A DNA stretch of 64,000 bases from Drosophila pseudoobscura (taxonomy: Eukaryota; Arthropoda; Insecta; Diptera; Drosophilidae): NCBI RefSeq assembly GCF_009870125.1, contig NC_046681.1, forward strand, positions 24,822,001 through 24,886,000, in the 5' to 3' direction. Positions 1-12,200 of this stretch are shown piece by piece (the stretch's first letter is position 1; every line of letters starts with the position of its first letter). Position numbers and translations under genes: made by a program. The notes under the pieces are model-generated. The model ran no database searches and was not told the origin of the DNA. It worked only from the letters and a program-made list of their open reading frames with translations.

Positions 1-2886
1 CAGCTGTCGACGAAGTTGCAATGCGAGAGTGAGGCACAGACAGAGAAAGAGGGAGAGAGAGAGAGAGAGAGAGATAGAGAGACAGAGGCTGCGGGAAAGA
101 CTTGGGGCAACATTGTATTTGGGAAATGAAGACATACACTGGAACATCTCCTCGTGCCGAGAGCTGCTGCTGCTGCTGCTGCTGCTGCTGCTATTGATGC
201 TGCCTTGTCCTCCCCATCTGGTTGGTTTTCGTAGAAAGTCGCTGACACATTAAAGTGTTGCAATACATTTCTCTGGCGACAGCTCGGCATCAGCGTCTCC
301 GATTGACAAATGTCTTCCTCGATGCGAGTTGACTTAATGCCCATTTGCACTGCTGCACTGATGCCGCACTGATGCTGCACTGGCGAGCTCTCACGGCTGA
401 TTGGACATATTGATTTGTTTCACCGACTCGGACTGCTGACAGCCACAGAAGCAGCCACAGCAGCAGCACTTGCTCCAATTTCCTTTTGGCCTCCTCTGGC
501 CAATGCCGCTTCCAAGAAATATGACAATGTTAATGAATAGCCATAGCCATAGCCATAGATCTATGGACCCGTTTCGACTCCACTCCACTTGACTCGAGTC
601 GCCTCACCCGCGGCTGCATGAGTTTCGGTTTAATTGTCTTGCTGCACATGACAATCGACACTACGATAATGCTACCACCGATCGCAGATACCCTGGCCAA
701 ACAAAGCGAAAGTAATTCTGCTTTCCATTTCAGGCTTCGGCTTCATCATCTTGCGGTCTGGCAACGGCGGCACTCGCATTTGTCTTTGTCGGTTTGACCT
801 GATTCGGTTTTCAACACAAATTAGTTCGAAAGAGAGACAGAGCCAGAGCCAGAGCCAGAGCCATTTGCTTCGCACCCATCTTGCGGTCTCATCCCCGATA
901 ATCCAATCATCACTGGATCAGATCACTTTCTCATTATAATTGCCCAAAGTGGAGGAGGTACTGCAAATCACTTGATTGAAATGGTTCTCTAAAGAAGTTC
1001 ATTATAAGTATTTGCCCCAAATTGTGGGAAGGAATGCGAATATTAATCTGCCATTCATGTTGCTTTTCACAGACAGGCTGTGGCATGCCATTATTCATAT
1101 TAGAATTACAATAGATGATCCGTTTATTGAAACACATTCTGGGAAGAATAATCCCAATCGAAGGGCTGTCCCTTATTGATCACTTTGTACTCTGGTGTCA
1201 ATTCCAAAAGGCTAGTTTGGTGATCTGCCAAACTTGTTATGTCCCATTAAAACATCAAAGAATTAGCCCCAAATAAAACTGAAACTGTTTCCCCATTAAT
1301 GGTTCCCTTCAACAAAGAAACGAATGTTCAGAAAAGCTGTTACGAAATAGATTCAACCCAACCCAATCCAATCGTGTTGACCCAATGTCAAGTGTTTATA
1401 TATGCTAATCAGGAGGCTGGAATTTTCCCCAAGCCCCCGGAGGACTGATGACAGATGACATAACCCAATCGCGTGGTGTTTAAGCGTGTTAAGTTCGCAC
1501 TTTGGGATCGATCCACATCCGCCAAGAAAGCCAAAGCCACAAGGGAGCCGAACACTTTCTTTTCGGCAGGGCGAGTGAATCATTGGCTATCGATACTCAC
1601 ATACAATATGCGGCATATAATATATATATACCAGTACGAATGCGAGTCCGGGCATAGGCGATAACTGAATGCATATCAATTTTTGGGCCACGAACCGGTT
1701 CCCCCAGAGACAGAGAGAGAGAGACAGGCCTGGTCCCTACATATTTCTGCTATATAAAGCGGCTTTGGCTGTGGCTTTGGCTCTGGCCGACGAGGACTGA
1801 ACCGTTGCCAACAATTGTGCAACCGAAAAGGAAAGTTGAAAGGGCCTCCACAGCCAGCAGGGGGAAATGCCTGGGCTTTTCCATCGTCGCGACGTTGCGG
1901 CTTTGCGGTCGGACTTGTACAGGCAACGCGACGGCCTGTGCCGCAATTTACTTTTACTTGGGTAACCCATTTCGCTTTTGATTGCTCTTTGCATTTCACT
2001 TTGCCGGCTGCCAGCAGTGGCCGGCCAGCTGTCGGTCGTCTTCCGCCGGTTGCCGGTTGCCCGGTTGCCCGGTGGCCACTCACTCGCTCGCTTTGTTGGT
2101 GCAACCAGTCGCTCCCTCTCTCGCTCTCTCCCTCTGCCCCTCTCTAAGTATCTATCTCTCCAGATGCAGTCTGTCGGTTGCCCGTTGCAGTGGCATGCAA
2201 ATGCACATCGATCATCTTTATGACTTGTGATTGTCCCGAGTTGGCTTTGCGTGAAAGTAAAATTGGATTTTCTACCGGCTCTGGGAGTGACTCTCTGCCT
2301 CGTCACGGCAACACGGCAGACAGAGACAATTTGTTTGCCCCGAGTGAGAGCCAGGTGCACTGAGCCCCCATTCGACTCCAATCCCTGGCATTCTCCCACT
2401 TCCCAGGCCAATAAAAAGAGAGTTTTAGCGTCACGCCATTTGCTTATCAGCGACATCCACTCGATTCCCAATTCAATTAAGATTTCCTCTTCAGCCAAGC
2501 AGATGCATCGTTTGAGCCATCCAAAAGCAAACAAATTTGAAATCATCATGGAAAAGGCTGCAGAAAAGTTTTCAGAATGTTAAAGCCTGAGCACAGCTGT
2601 GGGATATCATTGTAGGGGTATCTTCTTAGAAATGTTCATATATGCACAGCACTTATTGAACAGAGCATTCAAAACCAATGGAATATATCAAATATGGATT
2701 CAATTCTAGGATTGAATGAATTAATTCACATATTTCTAGGCGTTATTCGCAGAAATAACTATAAGAAAGCCGTTAGATTTTGTCGATATAAAGGCGATCT
2801 GAAATCCAAAAAACTTTGCTATACATTTTTAGTGTAACATTAAAGAGTTTGTATTCATTTTCTTGTAAAATATTCCCCACTTACAG
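1..2886. other. Non-coding region upstream of, or in the first intron of, the Spätzle-family gene
   Basis: I see no convincing coding exon. The open frames here are short, low in complexity and mutually antisense. Simple repeats include a GA run (about 51-83), a CTG run (about 163-192), a TAGCCA-type hexamer run (about 536-561) and a CAGAGC run (about 838-862). The missing first coding exon of the gene at 2887 should lie here or left of the window, but no ATG-containing exon with a phase-0 donor stood out. Confidence 0.5.
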
Positions 2887-4740
2887 GACGATGCCATCCT
2901 CTGTCTATTGCTGATCGTAATGGTGGCCCTTCCCATTGTCGCCACAGGATTCGGCTTTGACTCGGCCAACTCTTGCACTCCCAATGGCAAGATGTCGCGT
3001 CGCGGCCGGGCCCAAATGCTGGCGGCCATTCCCTGCGATCTGGGGAAGCAGGCCTTCTGCCACCTGCCCGGAACCGCATATCCCTGGCATGCAGTCCGTC
3101 GGTTCGTGCATGAGAACCAGGGACTGATGAAGCGCATGTACGGGGATGTGCGACACATCTCCATACTGCGCGATGAGATCCAGAACAACGAGGTGGATGA
3201 GGATGATATAGAGGACGCGGCGGAGCGATATAGTAAGGACGGAGGGCGTCGCAGTGCCAAGTATCTGATGCATGGTCGCGATCGGGATAGGGATCGTGAT
3301 CGGGATGACTTTGTGAGCTACAAAGGGAATGATGTGCTCATGGAGCCGCACTTCCGACCCGTTTCCACGACTACGACCACGACTACAAGGGGCACGACAA
3401 CAACGGAGGCTCCACCCACCACCAGTACCACCGACAGAGCATCCACCTCGACCACAACCACATCTGCCCCCACATCCTCTTCGATTTCATCCAGTACGAG
3501 CACAACAGCTGCTCCACCTCTTGAGAATCCCGCAGTAGTTCCAAACCCGGACTCGAATAGTGTCTACGAGGTTGCGACCTCAACGACCACCAGCACCACG
3601 CCGTCGCCAGGCAGTGCAGGCACTGGAGACAACATCCAAATCATCGACTCGCCTCAGTTGGGATTGCGGAATCTCAGCAGCGAGGCGAAGGCGGATCCAC
3701 CGACACCCACGACTCTCAGGCCAACCGCAGGACCCAACAAGAGCTCATCGGCCACGGCCAGTCGCAGAAGAAAGCCAGCAGAGCCCTCCACCATATCGGC
3801 CACTCTGAGGGCAGTTCCCACGACGACAACCACAGCGGCTCCAACCACCACTGCCACTGTGCTGATCCGACGCAATGCGACCAAATCCTCGCCTGCGATC
3901 TCTCCTTCGGTGACCACGCCCGTCAGCTTTGCCGCCCTCTTTTCGGGCTCGTCGACAGGCTTCAGTCCGGAAAAGCAGCGTAGGCCACTGACCACAAGCA
4001 CCACATCAGCGCCAACGCCAGCTGCAGGTCCAGGTCCAGGTCCAGGTCAAGGTCCAGGTCAAGGTCCAGGTCAAGGTCCAGGTCTTTTTCCAGCTCAGGC
4101 AGGAGCCGCAACAAAAGCGGGACTGGTGCGTGAAAGTCAACTCTTCCAGGATGCCATGAAGCAGGAGCCGGTGGCAGTGAGCAGCAACATGCGCGGAGTG
4201 TAGGTCCAACCATAAGTCTACTCTGGAATGAAGCTAATCCCTCTCTCTAACTTAATTCCATTCATTAGCAATGCCTGTCCGGTGAAGGATGAGGTGGTGG
4301 CCCCCTTCTGGGCGAACAACACGCGCGGCGAGGTCCTGGCCCTGCTCAATTTGTATCCGTTCGAGCAGTACGTCCATTGGGAGAAGTGCACCCAGGAGTT
4401 CAAGCAGATGTTCTGCCGGGATGGATGCCGTTGCGAGCAGCAGTACCGCCTCCACCGTCTGCTCGCCTACGACCCGCACAACGAGTGCCGCGGCATCTTC
4501 TCCGACTGGTTCCGATTCCCCTCCAGCTGCATCTGCAAGTGCTACAACATACCCATGGAGTTCCGCGCCACCTCCCGCAGTCCGCGCTCCGACAGTAGCT
4601 TCGATGCACCGCAGGAGCGGACGGACCTGAGGTCGGACCCCATAGAAGCCGCAGAGGCGGAGGTGCAGCGAGCCATCTACGACCATGCCACCGAGGAGTG
4701 GTATAGACCACGCGATGATTTCGACTTCTTCGAGGGGTAG
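2887..4740 (+). CDS. spz3: Spätzle-family cystine-knot ligand precursor, probably Spz3 (5'-partial)
   Basis: Secreted Toll-receptor-type ligand precursor. Two exons are visible: 2887-4199 (acceptor CCCCACTTACAG) and 4269-4740, joined by a 69-bp intron with donor GT|GTAGGT, which restores one frame of 594 residues. The first residues form a hydrophobic stretch ([20 protein letters not shown]), a likely signal peptide or anchor. Next come a short Cys-containing segment, an Asp/Arg repeat, and a long Thr/Ser/Pro-rich mucin-like linker (about residues 155-400) ending in Gly-Pro-Gly-Gln repeats. The second exon is the Spätzle cystine-knot domain, with nine cysteines and the dense cores FCRDGCRC and SCICKC. 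An odd cysteine count fits a disulfide-linked dimer. The start methionine must be in an upstream exon I could not find. Assignment to Spz3 rather than another Spätzle paralog rests on my memory of the [20 protein letters not shown] domain; the family call is much firmer. Confidence 0.85.
4016..4085 (+). repeat. Gly-Pro-Gly-Gln coding minisatellite in the Spätzle linker
   Basis: A 6-bp CCAGGT / 12-bp CAAGGTCCAGGT tandem array encodes alternating GP and GQ dipeptides in the disordered linker just before the cystine-knot domain. It stays in frame, so length changes by 6 or 12 bp would be tolerated. Expect polymorphism. Confidence 0.85.
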
Positions 4741-5510
4741 TTCTTGGAGATGGAATCTGCAAACAGTAGATCCATAAAATGTACAGTAGATGAATAGGTT
4801 TATAGATACATATATATAGAGCATCCCCGCAAGATCTTTCAGTCTCACTTTCTATCTAGTCTAAGAGCTACATTAACCCCCATATTATTAGCATAATAAT
4901 AGCATTAAGACTATCGTTTAAGCGTGGCATTATGTCTTTGTAAATATAGGCCGACATAATGCCCGATATAGCCAACAATCTGAAGAGCGAATGTACCTTG
5001 AAATACTTTTTGAACATATCGCGGCCCTCGAGCCGTGTCCGATGGTATTTAATTTACTTATTTATACTCGTAAAATATATATCTCTTTAGGTTAAGTTAC
5101 CAATAATTCTAACCATATACTGATTGGGAATATATCAAAGCAGTGGCCATAACATTTTCTAGAACATAGAGCAAGAAGCGGGAGGCATTTTGGAAAAATA
5201 TTTATTGCAAAAATGTATGCGATCGATCATATATAGATTGTATATGTAGAATGCTTACGTATGTATATATAAAATAGACTTTAATGTATTTAATACGTTG
5301 ATATATATATATATATATAAATATATATATACATAATCTATAATGTTTAAGGCATACATATGGGTATGATAAATTAGATTTATATAAATTGTATTTATGT
5401 GTAGAAAGGGTTGGTTTCTTTTCAATCATTTGAATTCATTACAGCTTAACCGATTACCACCTACGGCTAGTGATAGCGTTTTTATTTTGTTTGTCATTTT
5501 GTAAACACCC

Positions 5511-5538
5511 AATCAATCAATCAATCAATCAATCAATC
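5511..5538. repeat. (AATC)n microsatellite
   Basis: Seven uninterrupted copies of a 4-bp unit lie about 25 bp upstream of the probable Spätzle-gene poly(A) signal. Confidence 0.95.
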
Positions 5539-5561
5539 CATACCAATAACATTGTTCATCG

Positions 5562-5567
5562 AATAAA
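5562..5567 (+). terminator. Poly(A) signal AATAAA, Spätzle-family gene
   Basis: Canonical AATAAA hexamer downstream of the Spätzle stop codon, followed within about 20 bp by TG-rich sequence typical of cleavage sites. Confidence 0.6.
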
Positions 5568-5580
5568 ACTTTTAATGTTG

Positions 5581-6233
5581 CACAACTAGCAGCCGACTGT
5601 TCTGATTGTCAGGATCGACAGAGGCACACACGACAGGTAAGTAGTAAAGCTCGAAATATATCGCATTCGATTAGAGGGGGGGTAGGGGGTACTATTTAAT
5701 ATACACAGTTAAACAGTTGAACAGTTGAACGGATTAAAGCCAAAACTCTCTATTGCCACTTGATTGGTCCATAGGTGTATAGGACAAAGGTTTATGTACT
5801 TACAAATACATAATAATAAGACAAGTAGAGCAATTACATATGTAGTTTGGACGCCTTGCAGACTTCCTTCCAGTTATATAAATAGCTTGATATATAAATT
5901 GTGGACAACCTCCTTCCGATTCAGAGAGAGAGAGAGGGAGAGAACTTTACAGACAGACCAAACATAAAGAACATACTTGGCTACAGCTAACGAACTAGAA
6001 ATAGATATAGTACATAAATTAATTGACGGAGACAAGAAACAAGTAGAAATACCGCGCCCTAAAATGCAGCAACATCCTTGCTGCAGTTGAAAATCGACGG
6101 ACGCCCATAGAATACTCTGCGTTGAACGAAACGAATACAAACTTGATAATATTGATACGCATTGCAAAATACTAGGCTCGGGCACTTAGCGTAAACTAAA
6201 TCTAGGAAACTATGTGTGAAATCCGTGCTGGCA
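5581..6233. other. Convergent intergenic / 3' UTR region between spz3 and Dlg5
   Basis: AT-rich sequence with a GA run (about 5925-5941). The Dlg5 3' UTR must extend leftward into it. I could not identify a clear minus-strand AATAAA close to the Dlg5 stop. TTTATT occurs at about 5480, so the Dlg5 and Spätzle 3' ends may overlap. Confidence 0.45.
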
Positions 6234-9200
6234 TCAGCCACTCGAGACGGGCACCCAGAGCAGCTTGTCTTGCTCCTTGTCGACGGCATCCTTGATCTGA
6301 GTGCACATGTGCTTGATGCTCACGCCGGGTATGACGGCTGCAAGGAACAACAACAAACAAGAGTCACACAAAGTTGGGGAGGCAAGAACACACACTGGAA
6401 TCCCACCTGATATGTACTGCTTGTAGTCAGTCTCTAGTTTCATGGCCCGCTCGTACATCTCCTTGGCCGCCTTGGCCGAGATTTTGTCAGTGCCAAAATC
6501 ACGGATATCGCGGATTTGCTTGGCGGACTTGAATCGCAGCAGAAGGACAATCGGATAGATCTGCAGCCGCTGGAGCCGCTCAACGGCCGAGATCGACACA
6601 TCCAGGATGCAGTGACGTCGATCCTAAGGGAAGAACTCTAGCATTACAAAAGCTAACCGAAAAATTTTAGGGGTGGTCCACTTGCATTCTTGCAGGCATT
6701 GCTGATGGCCTCCACGGTGGTGCACTCGAACTTGTTGCCCCGCCGGCGATAGTCCACGAAGATGTTCTCCTTGAGACCCTCCTCCATGGCCTCCTGCGAG
6801 CAGTCCATGGCCGTCACCTCGCACAGTTTGAACAAGTTGGAAAAGTCAATGGTGAGGCGATCCATCAGGCACTCGGACAACGGTCCAATGATCAGTACAG
6901 GACGACGTGTGGGCGCTACGTGATATGAAGACAATATTATATCCCCTTTTAGAGGTGGGAAGACAACTTACAGTCCAAGAGCTCCACACGCTGATAGCTC
7001 AGGGCCCCGCCATCGTCGTTGAGCAGACCTAGGTCCGGAAAGAAGCTAAGCTGCGTATTGCTGAAGCTGGCAATCTCCGTGGAGTCGCGGGACGAGCTGC
7101 GCTGGTTCTTCTTGCGACGAAAAAACGAACGCCGAGCTGAGGTGCTGCCGCGTCGCGCGGTACCCGTATCACAGTCGACCACCTCGCCCGAGCGCAGCTC
7201 CTCTTCCACCCTGCAAGACAATACCGATGGCATACATATAGTTATGGAAGATATTAATCAGCGATAATCGGCTACGCACTTCATTTGACTGGGTATGATG
7301 CCGCACTCCTTGCGATGCCCCATGGCGTCCAGCTTCCAGGCTCTCCACAGACCAAAGGTGCCATTGAAAACCGTATTGTCCACATACAGCACCTCATCCT
7401 TCACAAAGCGCAAATCGTCCTCGTTCAGCTCTCCGATCCGATCAAACCCTACGCGTATGTAGAACGAATCACCCGGCTCGTCTTTTATTTGCTTAAGTGC
7501 TGCGCGGATAAGAAAATGGGAGTTAATAAGGGGGTCACACAGTTGAGTGGAGGAGTGCTTACTGTGCAGCTTGTTCTGCACCAGCATGGTGACGGTGTCC
7601 GTGAGCTTGGAGATCTCGTTGGCCGCCTGCTCGGCGGTGACTCCGCTCAGGTCTACGCCATTGTACTCGAGAATCTGATCGCCCTTGCGTATGCCGGCAT
7701 GGTCCGAGGGCGAGCCGGGCGCCACGTCGTGCACATATATGCCCACCTTGTTGCCGCCAAACAGCTTGATGCCCAGGTTCTTTGATTTGTCCATGTGCAG
7801 CGTCACGTACCGCAGAGCTGCAAGAACAAAAACCCAAATTAGTATCACATACAATACGGATTGGGTGTTTGTAAGTTGTAGATCTTGAAGATCTCACAGT
7901 AGACTCTGGATTCCCTGAACCTCCCACGCACATGTCGGATCGTAAGGTTATAATACTCAGTGAACTTGTTGGCTGTGCAGGAACTGAGTCCTTCTAATAG
8001 CTGTGTATTTCCCAGTCATATTCTTATGTGTCGCTGTCCGTTATGCTTGTCCCTTGCCTGTTCTATTGCTGTGCACGTGAGATTCACTCAAAGAGGATCG
8101 TAGGGCCTGAAGCTCAATGACAGAAGTTGAGTTTGAGAGTCGAGTGAGAGAACGTGCACATCGGCAAAACCCAAGGAACTCCAGGCTCCAGACATTTTTA
8201 AGGCTGATGAAATCAGTGAAGCTTCGAAAACCCGACACATTTTGCAGCCGAAAACGCTTCCTGAGGGTTAGTCAAACAGGAATAGGAGTGACTCTACGTA
8301 CTCTCTGCTGGAACGGAGACGGGAGGCGGCGGCAATGCCGGCTTGGGGTCCTCATCGTAGACGGTCGAGGTGGCCGAGGCTGTGGTCGTCGTTGTGGTGG
8401 CCGCCGACGAGGGCATGTCCTGGCTGCTGCTGATGTCCGACTGGTTCTCCAGGCTGTCGGTGAAGCTCTGATCCTTGATGGACTGGTGGGAGAGCGGTGC
8501 TCGCGAGCCACCGGACGACACCGCCGCCGACGGCAGGAGGGTGAGCGGCTGCAGGGGCAGCGGAGCCAGGACATTGCGGGCCGGTGGACGCGGCGAGTTT
8601 CGCGGCGTGGGCGAGCCCGAGTGATTGAGGGGAGATTCTGGTTCCAGATTGTGCGTGCCCATCTCGTACTCCATCGAAGGGAACTCTGCAAAGGGAGAGA
8701 TTGGGATTAGGTTGGGTGTGATTGAGACTGCCGCCTCGATCTGCTTACTCTCCGGATTGTACTGGACAAGCATGGTGAAGGAGTCGCCGCACTGCCGCAG
8801 CACATTGGCCGCAATCTCCTGCGTGGCCGCCCGCATATTGATGCCGCACACTTCCAAGAGTTGATCGCCCACCTGGAGACCGGCACGCATCGCGGTACTC
8901 TTGTCAGCCACGGTCGACACGAAGATGCCGCCCCCGTTGTTGTTGCACTGAATGGTGATACCGAGCGACTTGTCGCGCTTGTCGATGGTGACTCTTCTAA
9001 GGTCTCCAGGGCAGAGAAAATCCGCAGGCACATTGGAGCTCCGTTTGCTGCCGCTCCCAGCCCCATGGCTGAGCACCTCCACATGCACCTGAGGCATGGG
9101 CGAGCCACGGCCACTTCCGCCGCCGCCTGCTCCCCCGTTCGCCGCTCCCCCTCCGGGCACACTCACCCCGAAGCTGGCGTGGATGGCCGTGCTCATCAGA

Positions 9201-12200
9201 GAGACGGGCGCCCGGTCCGAGGAGGAGGCCGACGAGGCCGGAGCCATGCTTGTGACATAATGATGGTCGATGGAGCCCGAGCTGTTCTTCACCATGCTGC
9301 TGCTCTTGCTGGCGACGCTCGGGTTGGACGGTATGCGCAGTCTCTGGTTGTCCTTCTTCCGAGGGAAGGTCCCGCCCTCGTAGATGACACCACCCCCTCC
9401 GCCTACGCCCATATACGGATACGGGCCATGACTGGGATGGCTTGGGTGGCCGTAGTCCAGGTACGGCGGCAGCGCATGGGGCAGTGGATGGGGATTCATG
9501 TGCTGCTGTTGTTGCTGCTGCTGCTGATGATGATGCTGATGCTGCTGCGGATGCGGGTAGTCCAGGTCTGTGGGTATGCCAATGGCACTGCTGCTGTCAT
9601 GCTGGGCCACCGTGGCCAGGGGCTGTGGCGGCGGCGATGGCAGCGTCAGTGGACTGGAGCGACGCGTGTTGCGCAGAACCTGGACGCTGGGCGCGAACGT
9701 GGGAAAGAGCTGCGTGTGTCGGTTGCCCGAGATGTGGCTGGCCTGCTGCGAGTAGATGCCCGTGCCGATCCCGAGGATGCCAGAGCCAATGCTCTCGCTG
9801 TCGCTGGGATACTTGGGCACGTGCTTGACCGCCTGCGGCATGGGCACATGCCGTTTCGGATAAACGCTGTACTCGCTAATGGGCGGACTCTTGGCGGACA
9901 GTATCGACTCGATGGAGTTCTGCGACTTGAGTGAAATCACGTCCGCCGGCTGGCTTCCGGCTGGATGCAAGGGCATGCCACTTCGCGACGGATTCAGGGG
10001 CATGAAGACGGCATTGGAGTTGGAGCTGGAGTTGGCACTAGTCTTGGGCAGAGGCGGCGGATGGAACACATCGAAGATCTGCTGCTTTCGCACGGGAAAC
10101 TCTCCTGCCGCCGGCCCCGGTCCAGTCCCGGATCCCATACCCATCCCCATGCCCATTCCCATGCCCATGCCTCCTCCGCCGGCACTGGGGTTCATAACCT
10201 GCTGCTGCGCCTGCTGGCCGCTCGTCTTGGGCTGGTAGAAGTCCCCGCTGGGCGTGATGTTTAGCGAGAAGCGATGGTTGCTGTGCGGCCGGGCTCCGTA
10301 GCGGTCCTGCGAGGGCATCTTCACCCGGGCATTGGCTCCCATAAGGGGAGCGGCACGCTGCAGCGGCTTCTGTGGCTCCTCCGCGGCGGAAATGGTGCCG
10401 CCGTAGAGCGAGTGGCGGGGATGAGAGGGATACCCAGGATGCCCCGGCATGCCGCCCACTCCCCCAACGGAGGGAGGGAACAGAGCCGAGGGCCCAGAGC
10501 TCACGGGATTGGAGTTGCGGTTCGGATGCGATTTGATAGCGCTGCCATTGGCATTCCGGATGTGCGCCAGCGGCTTGGACAGCTGTGGCGGGAGTGGGGG
10601 CGGCAGATCCTGCAGCTGCTGCTGCAGCGGCTTGTCGAGCGCCGCATGACCCACCACAGCATCCGCATGGACATCCACATCATCGTCCTTGTCCACGTTA
10701 ATGGGACCGGCGGTGAAGAGGGACATGAGGGCGCGCTTCTTCTCGCCGCCCCGTTGGCCGATGGTGCCCGTGGGATTGTCGTGCGAGATGCTGGCCCGCG
10801 GCCAGGTGCCCATGCTCTTGGCGGCCGCCTCCTTCTCCTTCTTGGTGCGCTTCTTGCGATTGAAGAGATTCTCCTTGCTCTTCTCCGAGCTGTTCTCGCT
10901 GAGCACCGAGTCCAGTGCGGCGATAGCATCATCGTGCTCCTGCTCGAAGTTATCGTCCGGTGTGCCCGGCTTGCTGAACTTAAGCTTTCGCAGGAAAAAG
11001 TCTGCGAATTTCGAAGGATGTTTGGTGGCACTACCGCCGCTGGCACTGGTCACACCACCACCCCCACCTCCACCGCCACCGCCACCACTCAGCTGCTGCA
11101 TGGAGTCTATGGAGTCGGTCTGAGCCGAGGATGTGGTCATGCGGCAGTGGCCCTCGCCGCCCTGCTGCACCTGCATCTGATCCTGCACGTACTTGAGGGC
11201 AAATATGTTGAGGCTGTCGCTGCGCGAGTCGTTGAGCAGCTGCATCACCTCCTCGATGGTCTGCACCGAGTCCATGGACTTGTTGTTGATGCTCAGCACG
11301 CGGTCGCCCACATCCAGCTCTGGCTCGTAGAAGGCCAGCGAGTTCTGCTCGATCTTGGCTATGAACACGCCCATGTCCAGCTGCAGGCCGTGCAGGGTGT
11401 CCCGGTCGCGGGTCTTCAGCTGCACGGAGTACGGGTGCCGCTTGCTGTGGCGCGTGCGGGAGACGAGTAGCAGGCTGCGCGGGGCACAAGCGCGGATCTC
11501 GTCGAGCACCATGCGGCGGGAGAGGGATTGACAGTCCATGTTGTTCACCTTGCATATAACGTCGTTGATCTTGAGCTTGCCGAAGGCGGGCGAGCTCTTG
11601 GTGACGCCGCATACGAGCTTCCGCTTGTTGCTGTCGTCCAGGATGATGCCCAGATCGACGGCATGGTCATAGTTGGAGAGCTCGATCTCGAGCAGGTCCT
11701 CGCCCTCGTAGCTGCTCAGGCGGAAGCTGCGGCGCGAGGAATTGTCGAGGTTCTGGTTCTCCAGCTGCTCCTTCAGCAGGTCGATTTTCTTCTGGGCCTC
11801 GTCCTTCTGCTTCTTGATCTTCTCGCTGTCGCGGATGGCCATCAGCGAGTCGGAGATGGCCTTGTCGCGCTCGTGGCGCATCTTATCACAGAGCGTCTTC
11901 ACGGAGTCGCGCTCCTGGACGATCTTCTCGCGCTGCGAGATCGCCCAGTCGCGCACCCGCTTCGCCTCATCGGCGTCCTGACCGGCCCGATCCACTTCGG
12001 AGAGGGCTTTCTCCAGGCTCTTGCGCAGCTTCTCCAGCTCCTTGCTGTCCTCCTTGCTGCTGGAGGAGAACTCCTTCGACCAGGAGCTCTCACGCGACTT
12101 GAGCAGATCGCGCTTCTTCAGCTCGGCGTTGGCCAGCTGCAGCGCCTTGATCTCGGTGCGGCACAGCTGCTCGTCCTTCTTGAGACGCTCGATCTCCTTG

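Larger units (their letters stand above)
4741..5580 (+). other. Probable 3' UTR of the Spätzle-family gene
   Basis: AT-rich non-coding sequence follows the stop codon at 4738-4740. An AATAAA poly(A) signal lies at 5562-5567, giving a 3' UTR of about 840 nt. An (AATC)n microsatellite occupies 5511-5538 just before the signal. No ORF of interest is seen. Confidence 0.6.

Noticed and set aside
1737-2549. 270-codon minus-strand ORF
   Set aside because: Built on GA-rich and CT-rich simple sequence, overlapped by equally long frames on both strands; no domain or splice support.
5620-5640. Good donor-like CACGACAG|GTAAGTAG on the plus strand
   Set aside because: It lies just past the Spätzle poly(A) signal with no open frame before it and no acceptor or coding sequence after it.
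7258-7854. Treating the Dlg5 PDZ4/SH3 segment as a separate 198-codon gene
   Set aside because: It is two Dlg5 exons read through an in-frame intron; phases join exactly with the flanking exons.
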